Notes: generated from the letters alone by a model not told the origin. Positions 25,392-37,148 are shown, counted from the stretch's first letter. The stretch is DNA of 64,000 nucleotides from Heterostelium multicystogenum (GCA_003667245.1 RCNN01000040.1:62001-126000), one strand, 5' to 3'. Numbers and translations are program-made.

Positions 25392-27600
25392 TTATTGAGT
25401 TGTTACTTCTAATACTTCTTTGTTGTTGGAGATGGCATAGTCGACAGCTGCACTTGTACTTGTGAAAATATGATCTCTGTTTAGACGTTTAAGGAAACCT
25501 GATTGGTTCATTGATCTGTAAATGATTGGTCTCAGATCTGACCAAAGGACAGTTACTCCATTAGTTTCGTATATATCTAACATGTCGCTCAAAACATCCA
25601 TCGCTGTTGAATCAATTGAGCTGACATTGACAGCATCGATTACTATGACTCTTATATCTTGGGAGTTGTTTGGTGTCATATCCATATTGCTCATCATATC
25701 ACGGAAATGATTGATAGTGTAATATGTCATCCGAGAGTCAAAACGAACAATCATTACACCGGGATATGTTATTGCATTTGGATAGTGATTTACATTTCTA
25801 AATACGAGCGTACCTGGTAAACGACCAAGAATGACAAGATTGGGGCGTGCTGAAAAGAAAATGATCTGAAGAATAGAAACTACGAATGCAATGATAATTC
25901 CAGTTTCTGATCCAACCAATAATGTCATGGCAAAGACAAACAACAGTTGGAAAAATCCAATCAGCTCTCCCTTCTTATAGAGTTCGATTGTCTCTTTAAA
26001 CTCATACAATGTGATAGCAGCTGATATGACAATTGCAGATAATATACAGAGAGGAGTGTACTTAAATACTTGTGTCAAAAGCAATAAAACAATCATTACA
26101 ATGATTCCGCTTAATATTTGAAGTTAATCTTGACTTTGATTGCATCTAAATGTTAAATGATGGTTAGAATATGTTGGTGGCTGATAAGCAGACAAGAAGA
26201 ACTTACTTGATATGCAACGGCAGTCCTGGAGAATGAACCTGTAGTAGGGTATCCAGAGAAGACAGATTGCACTATATTGCACATTCCAAGAGCGACTAAC
26301 TCTTGGCTTGTATTGATGTTGTATTTTTTATAAGCTGCAAACTTCTTTCCAATGGAAATACTCTCGACAAATCCAAGGATTGAAACAATGAATGAACCAA
26401 CGATCATCTTTGATATCTTGTCCATTGTAAGTGGACAGTGTGTGGGGTTGGAATACCTGATGGAATATTATCTACAATTTTAACACCAAGTTTCTAAAGA
26501 TTGGAGTGTTAAAATCTTTGATGGAGACAAAGAAATAGGATATACTTACACCTTTGACATCTACTAAATATGAAATGAGTGTACCAGCAATTAAAATGAT
26601 AATAGCCGTTGGTATTTTGTATTTTAATCTATTGTTTATATATTTGGTACCAATAAGAATCGCCAAACTAACTCCACCTATTAAAACTGTGTATCCATTG
26701 ATCGACCTGATGTTGGATATAATTGCTTTAAGATAATCGATGATTGTTGATGAATCGGATGGAATAGGAATGGCTGTGAAGTTCTTTATTTGGCTTAGTA
26801 TAATCAATGTAGAACCGGCCTATTATTTAAATATACAGGTATTAGTTATCAGGTAGTTTATCTAAAGAATCCATACTTACCTGAATGAAACCAAGTAGAA
26901 TTGGATTACTTAGTAGATTCTCAATAATGAATCCAATTCTAAACAAACCAAATACCAATAGAATTAAACCAGATAGTAGTGATAGGCATGTTGCATAGAT
27001 AGCATAATCTTCGTGGGATGTCGGTAGTCCAATAATGGTAGGTACCAACAAGGATACCATTGCAACTGGACCTACTTGAATTTCATTAGAAGTACCAAAT
27101 ATTCCATAGACAATGGGAGAAATAAATGCTGAATAAAGCCCGTAGATTGGTTTTAAACCAGCGAGCATTGCATAGGCCATTGCTTGTGGAATCAACATAA
27201 AAGCAATTGTCAATGATGCCAAAACATCGTCCTTCAAATAACTAAGCTTATACTTTCTGGTCCATGTCGCTATCGGGAAAAGTGAATAAAATATCGATGA
27301 AAATGTATAGTTAACTTTGAAAGTGTTGAATGCACGCTTTGTGACCGAAACTATATCAATTTTCTGGTCCTTCTTCTTGAGTTTTGTGTTTGGTATATAT
27401 ATTTCAGTTGGTTTCTTTTCAGTCAACTTTTCTGGTGAGTTTCTCATGATTTTCAGTAGTTGTACTTTGTTTGGATGTGAATCTTCATATTTCTCAAAGA
27501 TTTCTAGAAAAGGATTCAAAGAAAATAGAGTAAGTAACTGATTTCGATATGATTATGACTTATTTACTTACCCATATAACAATCATCTACAAATGAATTG
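25392..27600 (-). CDS. SLC26/SulP anion transporter with STAS domain
   Basis: Exons 27503-26881, 26819-26550, 26493-26207 and 26145-25392 are in phase with GT..AG introns; an earlier short exon ending at 27572 is likely, and the true start is unresolved. The membrane part has SulP signatures: LASLTIAFMLIPQAMAYAMLAGL, PIYGLYSAFISPIVYGIFGTS, then GFVESISIGKKFA and the GYPTTGSFSRTAV motif. The C-terminus is a STAS domain (VIVIDAVNVSSIDSTAMDVL). Two single-base breaks: near 26450 (after IPSG) and an extra A near 26120 (mended to RLTSILSGII). SLC26 proteins move sulfate, chloride, bicarbonate or oxalate; the substrate cannot be told. At least 645 residues are covered. Confidence 0.88.
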
Positions 27601-28310
27601 AAACTCTGATTAATAGTTGCTCCACAATCACAGAATCTTGTACTGAAGAGAGAGAGAAGTACAATTGTTCTCTGTATCTATAGGATAGCTTCCACATCTT
27701 CTTTGTAATCTCCATCATTTTCTCGAAATTCTCAGGTGAAGTCTCAGAAAACACCTACTTCAAAGTCTACTTTTAAATTGGACATCACATTCATCGTCGG
27801 TAGCATCATCTGAACTAGGCAGCAATCTTTTTCGTGATTTCGATTCGCTATTCTGTGAACTATCGTTACTTCCACTCGATAGATCAGTATCTGTATGCTT
27901 AGATGAGGTCTTGATCGAATTTTCATTGCTACTATTAGTTGTGGCTTGTTCGTTATTGTGATGGTGTAATATTGATATTGATGGAGGAGCAGAAGAAGTC
28001 GATTTGGGCCAAAATATCCTTTTGGGGTAGAATGTGCACTGCCATTTCCAGTATGATTGATTTGATTAGAATCAGAGTAATACATGTGATTAATGTTGTC
28101 GGCAACCTCGGGAATGACTAAATTTTGTCCCTCCTGTTGGTTAGATACTGGAGATTCCAAAATAATTGTTTGTATAATATTGGTAAAGAATGAAATGGCC
28201 GATTCGAATCTTCGTTTGATTTTCATATTGACTTCAACTTCCAAGTAGCCAGTAGAATTTCCAGACTCGGCACCACCTGATCCATATCCAATCATTTCAG
28301 AAGGAATCAT
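27600..28310 (-). CDS. Unknown helical / low-complexity protein, possibly Med30-like
   Basis: From the ATG at 28310 the frame gives a helical start (VEVNMKIKRRFESAISFFTNIIQTI), then Ser/His/Asn low complexity, then a second helix (SPENFEKMMEITKKMWKLSYRYREQ). To read it whole, three single-base indels must be assumed: a missing C near 28010, an extra A near 27773 and an extra T near 27758. The mended protein has about 210 residues. Two helices separated by a spacer, with D..IVEQLL after the second, resemble Mediator subunit 30; this is weak inference. The end is not settled because coding signal runs close to the SLC26 exon at 27572, so the two could even be one gene. Confidence is in coding potential, not in the name. 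Confidence 0.35.
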
Positions 28311-30378
28311 TTTTTCCTTCTTAAGAAGTGGTTCTCTAATGATTTTAACTTTTCAATGATGATTGGTAATTCCAAACTACAACCTCCTTTTTTTCAATTC
28401 AATTTAAGGTTAACCCGTAAATAGAATATAAAAAAAAGTTAAAAGTAGAATGATTTCTGATTAAATAAATACAATGACAAATAAATAAATATTAATATTA
28501 ATATCAATATCAATAACAAATTTCAAATAGTATATAAATTAATGAAATTAATAAATAAATCTTAAAAGTAGATTTGTAAATTTAAAGTAAAATAAGAGGA
28601 GGATAGTTGCATTGTTATAACATTTATTTATAAAGTATTCCATTACATTTTCATATAATATATATGGAAATTAATTTGATATCTAATTGATTTGATTTGT
28701 TACTTATTGTATAAAATTGTGGAAGTTTGGGATCTGTTCTATTCTTGGGTATAATTTTGATTTTTTGATGCTGAGGTATTTAATTTGATTTGGAATTGGT
28801 TTGTGTAAGATTTTGGTGTATTGCGTCGAAGTAAATAGAAATATATGAATTTGATATCTAAATCATTGCTTCATTGACAACAAGACAGACCACAGCAACA
28901 ACAACAACAACTATTTCCTATTTACTGTTGTGTTTATGTCGATCCATCTTTGTCCATTATTAAATATACAAATGGATTTATTTATTCATGTTGTTTTTGT
29001 TATTGTTGTTACTGTTGTGACTGTTCATTGTAGAGTGAAGAGACAAATCCTATTATTATAAATTTCTTTTAAAGCAAAGCAAATTTCCTAAGATTGCATT
29101 TAATAATAAAGGATATCATTTTGAAATAACTAGTGAGATTTTGTCAAGAAAGAAATATCTACCACAGTAAACAAAACACAAATGAGGTATTAATACCTAT
29201 GACTGCAAGTGTGTATATATTGTACACACACACACACATCAAACAACAAAATATTGCAACATCATCTAATTGTGTATATATATATAGTCATAGTTATACG
29301 TATTTTATAGATAAAAACAATACTTACTACCAATGCTAATGCATTAACTGTAGTTTTATATTAATTCCCGACAAATTATGCTTTTGACTAAAACAGATGT
29401 GGGGGTTTGGATTGTTGGTGTGTTATGATTTATGAAAATTTTAAAAACTTAAAATTAAAATTAAATAAAATGCTAAACACAGTTACAATGATAAATATTT
29501 AAATTTAAAATAAATTGATTTGCTTGCTCGTTGTTGTCAAACATTAAAATCAACTATTAAGTTGACATTGAATTCATTGTTGTTGTTGTTGCAACATACC
29601 AGTCAATGTTTTAATAATGCTTCTATTAATAAATAAAATCTTAATATGTTTTGATATCTATGTTTTCAAATTGACATGTACAGTAATACCTATTCACTAA
29701 AATCAATATAAAATAAATATATATTTTCGAGTCTCGATATTAATATTTATAAAAGAATGGATAGGAATCTGATCAATAAAAATAGTTGTAGGATAATATA
29801 TAAGTAATGGAATGAGAGAATGCTTCGATGATATTAATTTTTTGATTTGTGAAAAATTGATTGAAAAAGTAGTTGCGTTTTCTTAGTTTATATATAAGGT
29901 ATGGGGGTTTTTATCGAATATAAATAAATAATGGGTCATCGAGATTTTATTGTGTGATGCACAATTCTTGTCGGGTTTAAGTCTGAAAGTAACCACCTTA
30001 AGATTACCAACATTGTGTTTTTATTGTAAATTCATCAGAGAAATCTTATTTCTAATTATCTAAAGCTTTGTAATAATCAATAACCACAAAAGAATGAATA
30101 GCTCAAACTAGTTGGTTCATATTAAACACCATCACCAGAATTCACTCTTATTCACCACTTTCACCATTTCCCCATTTTCACCATTTTCATTTGTAAATAG
30201 TTGTTGATTTCTATATTATTCCCCACTTCACTCTACAATCAAGTGGTGATATTTAATCAATGTAACCAATGATTTCTATTCCCCACTTTCACTCGACCAA
30301 CCAATCAAATCAACTAGTATAAATGTAACCCTGCTTATCTGGTTTCTATTGTAATTGGATTTTATTTATTGTCTATAT
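28311..30378. other. Long AT-rich spacer without a recognised gene
   Basis: Two kilobases between two minus-strand genes. It contains CAA/TTG-type triplet patches (28895-28910, 29578-29592), a (CA)n run within 29221-29239, a perfect palindrome GGTATTAATACC at 29186-29197, and a CCCCACTTYCACTC motif present twice at about 30220 and 30281. No open frame with coding character, no tRNA. It should contain the promoter of the 28310 gene and may hide a non-coding RNA that I cannot recognise. Confidence 0.5.
29221..29239. repeat. (CA)n microsatellite
   Basis: About seven CA units following a GTATATATTGTA tract in the long spacer. Simple repeat. Confidence 0.8.
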
Positions 30379-31056
30379 TTAAAAAGCATCATGTGATACT
30401 TTTATTATGCCCAATAAATAAAACACTGCAAAGAATAAAAGTACAATCATTGGGACAAAGAAAAATAAGAGAACTGATGACATTGCTACTTGTCGTACGT
30501 GGTGATTGCGTGACAGTCTGTATTTGCTTTTGATTAGAGGAATACCCCACACCGGCCAACAAATGAATCCCAATACTAATATGAGTACCATGTTCCTGTA
30601 GTCATTATCGTCTTTGGAACATCCTGCCAAATTATAGTGGTCACAATAACATGAATCATGATCATGTCTGTGTGGAACCAATGGTGAATGGCTATTTATT
30701 GGTTGAGGTTGATATATATTATTATTGTTATTTTCGCCATTATAAGGGGGTTGATTATAATTATGATCTATGCTATAGTTCATTTGGTCTATACTATTAC
30801 TTTCTAAATTACTCATGACTGCTTGGTAGTAAGATGTACTATTTGAAAGATTGGAGTTTGTGTTTGATATAGAATAATTACTTGTTGTAGTTGTCGTAGT
30901 TGTAGTTTGAGGTGTTTCTATATAATTATAATTATTCTCCAGTGGTAATTTCTTAAGATTATGGTCCTTTGATTTATTTAACAACGGTTGGCTTGGATCC
31001 TCATCTATTTGGTATCCAACATCTTGTTTCTGGCTGTTATTATTATTCATAGTCAT
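30379..31056 (-). CDS. Two-helix WPVW membrane protein with N-rich cytosolic tail
   Basis: A 225-residue single-exon protein from the ATG at 31056. Residues 1-130 are Asn/Thr/Ser/Gln low complexity. A His/Cys cluster follows (HRHDHDSCYCDHYNLAGC), then two hydrophobic helices: one ending GFICWPVWGIPLIKSKYR and one rich in F, L and V close to the C-terminus. It shares the core ...GF.FWPVW... plus a basic loop and second helix with the gene at 32028. I know no function for this family. The His/Cys cluster just before the membrane could bind a metal (inference). It is transcribed away from its paralogue. Confidence 0.65.
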   Translation of the reverse strand: MTMNNNNSQKQDVGYQIDEDPSQPLLNKSKDHNLKKLPLENNYNYIETPQTTTTTTTTSNYSISNTNSNLSNSTSYYQAVMSNLESNSIDQMNYSIDHNYNQPPYNGENNNNNIYQPQPINSHSPLVPHRHDHDSCYCDHYNLAGCSKDDNDYRNMVLILVLGFICWPVWGIPLIKSKYRLSRNHHVRQVAMSSVLLFFFVPMIVLLFFAVFYLLGIIKVSHDAF

Positions 31057-32027
31057 AGTTTTTTAAAAAACCAAATACCTTAATAAATAACTAATAATTA
31101 AATAGTGATTATTCAAATAAATAGAAAACCAATAAATTTTATTTCAAACTTTGTTTCTAACACTTTTGAACTAATTTAATATAATATAAGAATGAATAAT
31201 TATTACTAACTCCTAGATATCAAGGTAGTAAAGTGTATTGTTAATTTATTGAAAGTTATATCTTGACAACAATGAATAGAAAGCAAAATAGACTAGAATA
31301 AACTATTCTCATTAATCTTGAGATTCTATTACAATAAAGGTTCAATAATTATAAATAATAATGAATGATAATAATATTAAAATAAATTGTAAAATTGTGG
31401 TGTGAATATTTATTTTTGGTTTTCTAAGTGTGAAGAGGGGGAATTAAAAAAACTAACTAATTATTCATAAATATCTTTTAAGTATCTGTCTTTGCAATAT
31501 ATTATTCTTTGGAAGTCAGTTTTCTGATATCTATAACAACTTTATCTTGTTTTATCTTGTTTTAAATATTGTTATTTTGTTATTATTACAAAAGATAATT
31601 ATAAATATAAATATTTATTAGAATATAGATACAAAAGATTATAAGAATTATTATTATTTATTTGATTTTGAATAATTATGAATTCATTCATTAACTCATC
31701 TCACTAATTAGTAATAGTATATAGCAGCAGTGAGTCAATTACAAATGAAAATAGAACATTATATAACAATTAGATACTTTTAAAGAGTATACCCACTTGA
31801 ATGAATGAAAGTTTGAAACATTTTTAGTTATGATTTCTGAAAAAGGAAATATTTCTATTGAGACATTTCAAAAAAAAGAAATATGTCAAAGTATGGAGGG
31901 TGGTACATTATGATGGATGTACCAGCACATTGATGTCTCAATAGAATAGTACTTTTGTTATTGCTCTTTCATAAAGATAAATAATAATAAGTAATATTAA
32001 TATTTCACTCGAATAATAATATAGTGA
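31057..32027. promoter_or_regulatory. Divergent promoter region of the two WPVW genes
   Basis: AT-rich region between two divergent paralogues. Apart from the nested inverted repeat listed separately at 31853-31946, it holds short repeats such as two copies of TTTTATCTTGTTTTA at about 31547-31565. No gene. Confidence 0.5.
31853..31946. repeat. Nested inverted repeat, candidate structured RNA or MITE-like element
   Basis: Outer arms TTCTATTGAGACAT (31853-31866) and ATGTCTCAATAGAA (31933-31946) are perfect 14-bp complements. Inside lies a second perfect stem, TGGTACAT (31901-31908) with ATGTACCA (31917-31924), loop of eight. Two perfect nested stems within 94 nt are unlikely by chance even in AT-rich DNA. 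The element ends 81 nt before the ATG at 32028, so it could be a 5'-leader structure, a small RNA precursor or a tiny transposon relic. No terminal duplication was seen. Confidence 0.55.
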
Positions 32028-32365
32028 ATGGAACCTGCATCATATCAAAATCCTTCATCTGGACATATTGTATATATATCACCCAATGATGAAAGATTAT
32101 TAAATAACAATGATAATAGTTGTTTAAAGAATGACTCTGGAGAACTGATAGTTGCTTTGGCTATCTTTATAGTTGGATTCGTATTCTGGCCAGTTTGGGC
32201 AGTCAGCTTTTGCTTTGTCAAATCACCAAATAGAGCAGCAAGAGTATTGGAATAGCTTCACTTGTGCTATTCATATTCGTTCCTTTGTTCATAGTAACAA
32301 TGGTCATTATCTTTTATAAAAGATATGACCATCCCTCATCTCATGACAGAAGAGAACTGCCATAG
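32028..32365 (+). CDS. Two-helix WPVW membrane protein, short paralogue
   Basis: About 112 residues. A short polar start is followed by a helix FIVGFVFWPVWAVSFCF, a basic loop (KSPNRAAR), a second helix (GIASLVLFIFVPLFIVTMVIIFY) and a charged end with H, R and E. One frame break at about 32236-32250 (a missing base) separates the two helices; reading across it restores the pattern of the 225-residue paralogue at 30379. It lacks that paralogue's long low-complexity tail. Function unknown. Confidence 0.6.
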
Positions 32366-32773
32366 ATCAAGTGTCGCAAGCAATTTAACTCCAATTCAAT
32401 TACAAAAAGAAGAAGACTATATGAATTGGGAAATTCTACAATTGTATACTATCATTTAAATAAAGGTAGATATCATGAATATTTTGTATAATATGAATAT
32501 TAATTTATGTTCATCTGTGTATTCTTTCATTTAATTTATTTTGTTCGACAATCATTATCGCAGAACTTAAACTGCTTGATAGGAGTAGTGAGAGTTATTA
32601 CGAGGAGATGGCTATAGGAGGAATTAGAAAGTGGACAGCAAAGCAATAGTAACCAGAGTTGAAGAGAGGAGATCAAATCGCAAAACCAATATGTTAAGAC
32701 CAAGATTAGTGGACAGTTGAGAGTTGAAGAGTTAGAGACCAAGATCCATTCATTACAAGAAAGTAGAGTATAA
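32366..32773 (+). pseudogene. Possible relic of a coding sequence
   Basis: Segments in different frames read like protein: KRRRLYELGNSTIVYYHLNKG (about 32407-32468), LDRSSESYYEEMAIGG (about 32575-32622) and a coiled-coil-like ISGQLRVEELETKIHSLQES (about 32706-32766) ending at TAA 32771-32773. Base composition is higher in G+C than in normal spacer here. No family is recognised and no intact frame exceeds about 40 codons. It could be a decayed gene, or exons of a small gene with errors. Confidence 0.3.
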
Positions 32774-33071
32774 ATGTTAAGTAGGTTAGTTTGAGTAGGT
32801 AGTAAAGTTAATTGGAGGGTAGTTTAGGTTTTTGAGTAGGAGTTGGTTTAAGATGGAGTGTAGATTAGGTTTTAGTTTAAGTTGGAATGTAGGTAGTGAA
32901 TTGTTCAATTGGGTTGTAAGGGTAAGAAAAAAAAGGTTAGTAAAAATGTTATTTTTATGTTAAAATAAATTTAAATAAATAGGTTATTAAGTATTAGTTA
33001 ATAAACATAATATTATATTATAAGTATAAATAACAATATAGTAGTTGATAATATAATTGGAATGACCAGTA
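32366..33071. other. Spacer with coding-like fragments and a C-depleted tract
   Basis: 3' flanks of the plus-strand WPVW gene and of pyruvate kinase. Between about 32366 and 32773 several short frames look protein-like but are interrupted (listed as a possible gene relic). From 32757 to 33005 the plus strand has a single C (at 32906), with many GTAGG/TTAGG words. Confidence 0.5.
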
Positions 33072-34806
33072 TTAGACCTTAATGTTTTTGATAGTTTCAC
33101 CAACGGTAAGTACACGGAGTGAGTTAGTCTTTCCTGGGACACCTTCCATAATACCAGAAACAATAACGACACGACTTCCAGTCTTGGCCAAACCTTGCTT
33201 AATTGCAATCTCAAGACAGTGCTCGATCAAACTTGTCGGTACCAATCAAAGACTCTACAAGGATTGGGATGGTACCTCTGGTGGCCAACAAGTGCTTTAC
33301 AGTGTATTCCCATGAGGTAATAGCAAAGATTGGCATTGGTGGCTTATACTTACTGACCAATCTTGATGTTAAACCTGTCTCTGTCATTGTAATAATAATA
33401 TCGGCCTTCAAATCGATGGCAGTGGCTACAGCGTAGGAGGCAATTGTCTCTGCAATTGTGATTGGCTTGTTGGAGCAAACCTTAAGAGCGGAGAACAAAG
33501 TGTGATAATCAGTGCTTGACTCTACAAGTTCAGCTTCACGACAGATCTTTGACATGATATCGACAGCCTCGATTGGGTAATCACCACTGGCAGTCTCACC
33601 AGAAAGCATAACACAATCAGTACCATCCAAAACTGCATTGGCAACATCAGTAGCCTCAGCTCTGGTTGGTCTTGGAGCTTTAATCATAGACTCCAACATT
33701 TGAGTTGCAGTAATTACTGGCTTACCAGCTATAATATAATTAATAATTTAAGGAGATAATTGTTAGTTTCCTCTCTACTTATTATAATTTAATTAAATGA
33801 AAACATACCAGCATTACACTTGGAAACCATCATCTTTTGAGCAACAAAAATCTTTTCCATATTTACTTCTACACCGAGATCACCTCTGGCAACCATGATA
33901 CCATCAGAGGCCTCTAGAATATCATTGAAGTTGGTGATACCTTCTTCATTCTCAATCTTTGAGATGATTTGAATGTTTGCTGCACGATCTCCCAAAATTC
34001 TTCTGATTTCAAGGACATCCTCAGCCTTTCTGATGAATGAAGCTGCAATAAAATCTACTTCTTGTTCCATACCAAACTTGATATCCAAAACATCCTTTTC
34101 AGAGACAGCTGGCAATGTAACAACTGCACCTGGCAAATGTACATTCTTTGTCTCACCCAACTTTGATGCATTTACAACTTTACATACACAATATCTATAA
34201 ATTCGAAGGAAAAATAAAATTAATAAAAAATACATTTTAATCAACAAAAAAGCTGACTATCAATCTATTACCCTTTATCTGGATGAACTGATTTAATGAG
34301 AAGTGAAATGACACCATCAGCAATTAAAATATATCCACCTGGCTTAACAGATTCTACCAATCCTTTATAATCGAGTGAAATTCTAGTTGTGTTACCCTGA
34401 GTTGTGAAATTTGTTAGAAAACATTGGATATAGAATGAGTTGAGCAACATACTGGAACATCGGTGTTGGTGTCTACGATGATCTCGTGGTCAGCTGGCAA
34501 GTCGATTGGTTGACCACCTTCTAATTTACCAGTTCTGATCTCTGGACCCTTTGTGTCAAGCATCAATGCGCAACCCTTTCCGGTACGCTTGACGGCTTCT
34601 CTGAGATTCTTGATAACAGTACCATGATACTCATGGGTACCATGTGAGAAGTTGAGACGACAGATTGACATACCAGTCTCTATCAACTTGGTCAACATTT
34701 CAACACTCATTGTCTTTGGACCAATTGTACAGACAATCTTGGTTCTACGGAACTCTTGAGTTGGTGCATCCAATTGAAGACGCAAATTTCTAGACAATGT
34801 GGCCAT
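33072..34806 (-). CDS. pyk: Pyruvate kinase
   Basis: Four exons (34806-34453, 34396-34272, 34194-33809, 33728-33072) giving about 506 residues. All hallmarks are present: [29 protein letters not shown], the signature near ISKIENEEG and [10 protein letters not shown], and [13 protein letters not shown]...[29 protein letters not shown]. One extra base near 33225 breaks the last exon, after which the family C-terminus follows (RVVIVSG, TNSLRV, and an end in NIKV). The enzyme turns phosphoenolpyruvate and ADP into pyruvate and ATP in the cytosol. The start ATG at 34806 follows an AT-rich leader. Confidence 0.96.
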
Positions 34807-35995
34807 ATCTTAGATTTATTATTGAGTATAATTATTCTAAATATTATTAAAAAAATAAAATATATATTAAAATTTGATTCAAACTACAATAACTCAAATG
34901 AAAATGAATTTTTTAATTTATACAATAGTTGTTTATTTTTAGTTGACAAATAATTATGGTTGAACACTTCACACTCGTCAAGTCAAACATACTATTACTT
35001 ATTATTTACTATTATTATCAACAATCGTCATCTTAACATAATATATGTATATATTTATAACCCTACAGCTATTATAATAATTATATGATATTTAATGAGG
35101 AATAGCATCGAAGGTAAACTACAATCCAATCATTTTGTTTAAAATATTAAACTATGATACTATCAATGTAGTTTGGTCATTTCTTATTTTTAAAGTTTAC
35201 TTTCAAAAAATGATATTGATAATTTGTCTATTACATTCGCAGATAAATCACAACAAACAATGTACAACTAATGATATGATACAACTGCATCATGTTTATA
35301 TTGCATTCATAGGATTACATTGATGATATAAGTGTTAAGATTATACATACATTATATAAGAAAGAAAAATTAATTTTGATTTTAAAAATGAGATGGGAAT
35401 TAATAAAAGTTGTTCTTCATCACCCCAAGCTTGTTTAAAAATAATAGAAAAAACAATAATATTAATAATAATATAATTTTATTGTGGTGATCTATCCTGG
35501 GTCAAACCTTGTTACCAACAACAAAAACAAAAAAACCATATCTTATTTGAAGTGGGTGAAACCCCACCTAAAAAAAATGTTTGGTTAATAAAAAAAAGGA
35601 AACATTTTCTTTTTTGACCTAATTAGTTTGATTAATTTTCGTAAAACGTCGAAGATATGACAATATGCAAATATAGCATTTTTAAATATGTACTCCATAT
35701 GGGTTGACAGACCGACAAACAACAACAACACACATGAACAACAAAACTAAAAAATTGGTGTAATATCGCGTCTTTTTCTCAAAAATAGACTTAGAACTAG
35801 TGTTTTAGTTTTTATTTACAGAGGATGCCACAAGGCAAACATTCAGGAGTATTACAATAATAATCTGATTCATAAATCGTAGGATGGGTTTCAACAAATC
35901 TACTCCTTTCTTCACCCCAACCCTGATAGTTTAAGATGAGCGACTATCAATCTTTCATTTTCCTATCAACTTAAATATTCATATTATTATTATTA
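34807..35995. other. Intergenic: pyruvate kinase promoter and PPME1 3' flank
   Basis: No gene. It contains an inverted repeat AAAATGTTT (35575-35583) with AAACATTTT (35600-35608), just after a small GTGGG/CCCAC stem at about 35552-35567, and several ACAACA patches. The hairpins lie in the part nearer PPME1, about 0.8 kb upstream of the pyruvate kinase start. Confidence 0.5.
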
Positions 35996-37148
35996 TTACA
36001 TTGGTAGTCTCTTTGTAAACTCTGTCAATAAGTCTGAAGTAGATTTTGGATTCTTATTGATAGTTGTGTTAATAATAATCGTTGAAAAAACCTTTTTTTT
36101 TTCATGCATTGATAACTTACATCTTCCTGAATGACATGTCCACAAAGTGGAAGGAGTGCAAGTTGGAATTTACCTTGCATTTGTGCAATCATGAGTTCAC
36201 GATCGAGTCGGTCAGAACCTGCTAGAATGAGTAACTTTATGTATCGGTTCTCAAGGAAATCTTTGGAGAGTCCAGTGAACCAATCACTCCAAAACTGTTC
36301 TGTTTGTGACAAGTTTGTTATCCATCTGTATTTTGAGTGTTCAGATGATTCGTCGATTTTGCAGATTTGAGTCGGTATGCTGACACGGGCACTCTCTAAG
36401 TTTCGCAGAGTACCACTTTTTATGCTCCACTTGATTGCGTCGCTTACAGAATTGAATGAAGCAGGTCGCTTTGCCAAGATCGAACGCATAGCAGGAAGAG
36501 CTGACATGGCTGTTCCTTCAACTACATCGACAACAACTATTCCAACTTGGTCTTTTACCAAGCCAGTCTTTGACGCCTTGACGACAACTGCACCTCCCAT
36601 ACTATGACCAACAAGCACCACCTTTAGTTTGCTAAGCTCTGGCTGCAACTCGCCATAGCGATTGACAAGCTCCACCAAATCTGTTACCAAAGTTCCAATC
36701 GAACAGTCAGTATCGTCAACTGTTTTTGTATTACCATGTGCGCGAGAGTCATATGCCATTATTCGGTAGCGTGAAGACATGGGATGACTCTTCATTAACT
36801 TTGACAGCAATGCCCACGACATTGAAGTATATCCACCACCATGAACAAACACATATAAATAATCACAAGAATCTGTATCACCGCTGCTATTACATTCATA
36901 AACTCTAAAAGTACCTCTTCCATCGACTTGCACATCTTTCATACTGTCAAAGTAGTTGTCCCATTTCAATTCAGTATAAGTTTGGTCGTCATCTATAATA
37001 GAGTTATCACTATACTCATAATTCAAATGATTAATATCAATACATGCACCACAATCGAATGTCAATCAACATTGCAAACATACTCTTGTTGGAATGAAGT
37101 TGGATCTTTAATAGGTGGTAAATTGCCTTTATACATTGACTTAAACAT
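35996..37148 (-). CDS. ppme1: Protein phosphatase methylesterase 1 (PPME1)
   Basis: Exons 37148-37084, 37009-36121 and 36052-35996 give 336 residues. Alpha/beta hydrolase with HGGGYTSMSW oxyanion region, the nucleophile elbow GHSMGG, the PME1-specific VVDVVEGTAM helix, a catalytic Asp near LAGSDRLD, and the catalytic His in CGHVIQED. The last exon adds NPKSTSDLLTEFTKRLPM, as expected after that His. The first exon starts at the ATG 37148 (MFKSMYKGNLPP). PPME1 removes the methyl ester from the C-terminal leucine of PP2A catalytic subunits and so tunes PP2A holoenzyme assembly. No frame break is needed. Confidence 0.93.

Noticed and set aside
35135..35323. Short 62-codon frame in the spacer between pyruvate kinase and PPME1
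   Set aside because: AT-rich, no homology, composition like spacer; length expected by chance.
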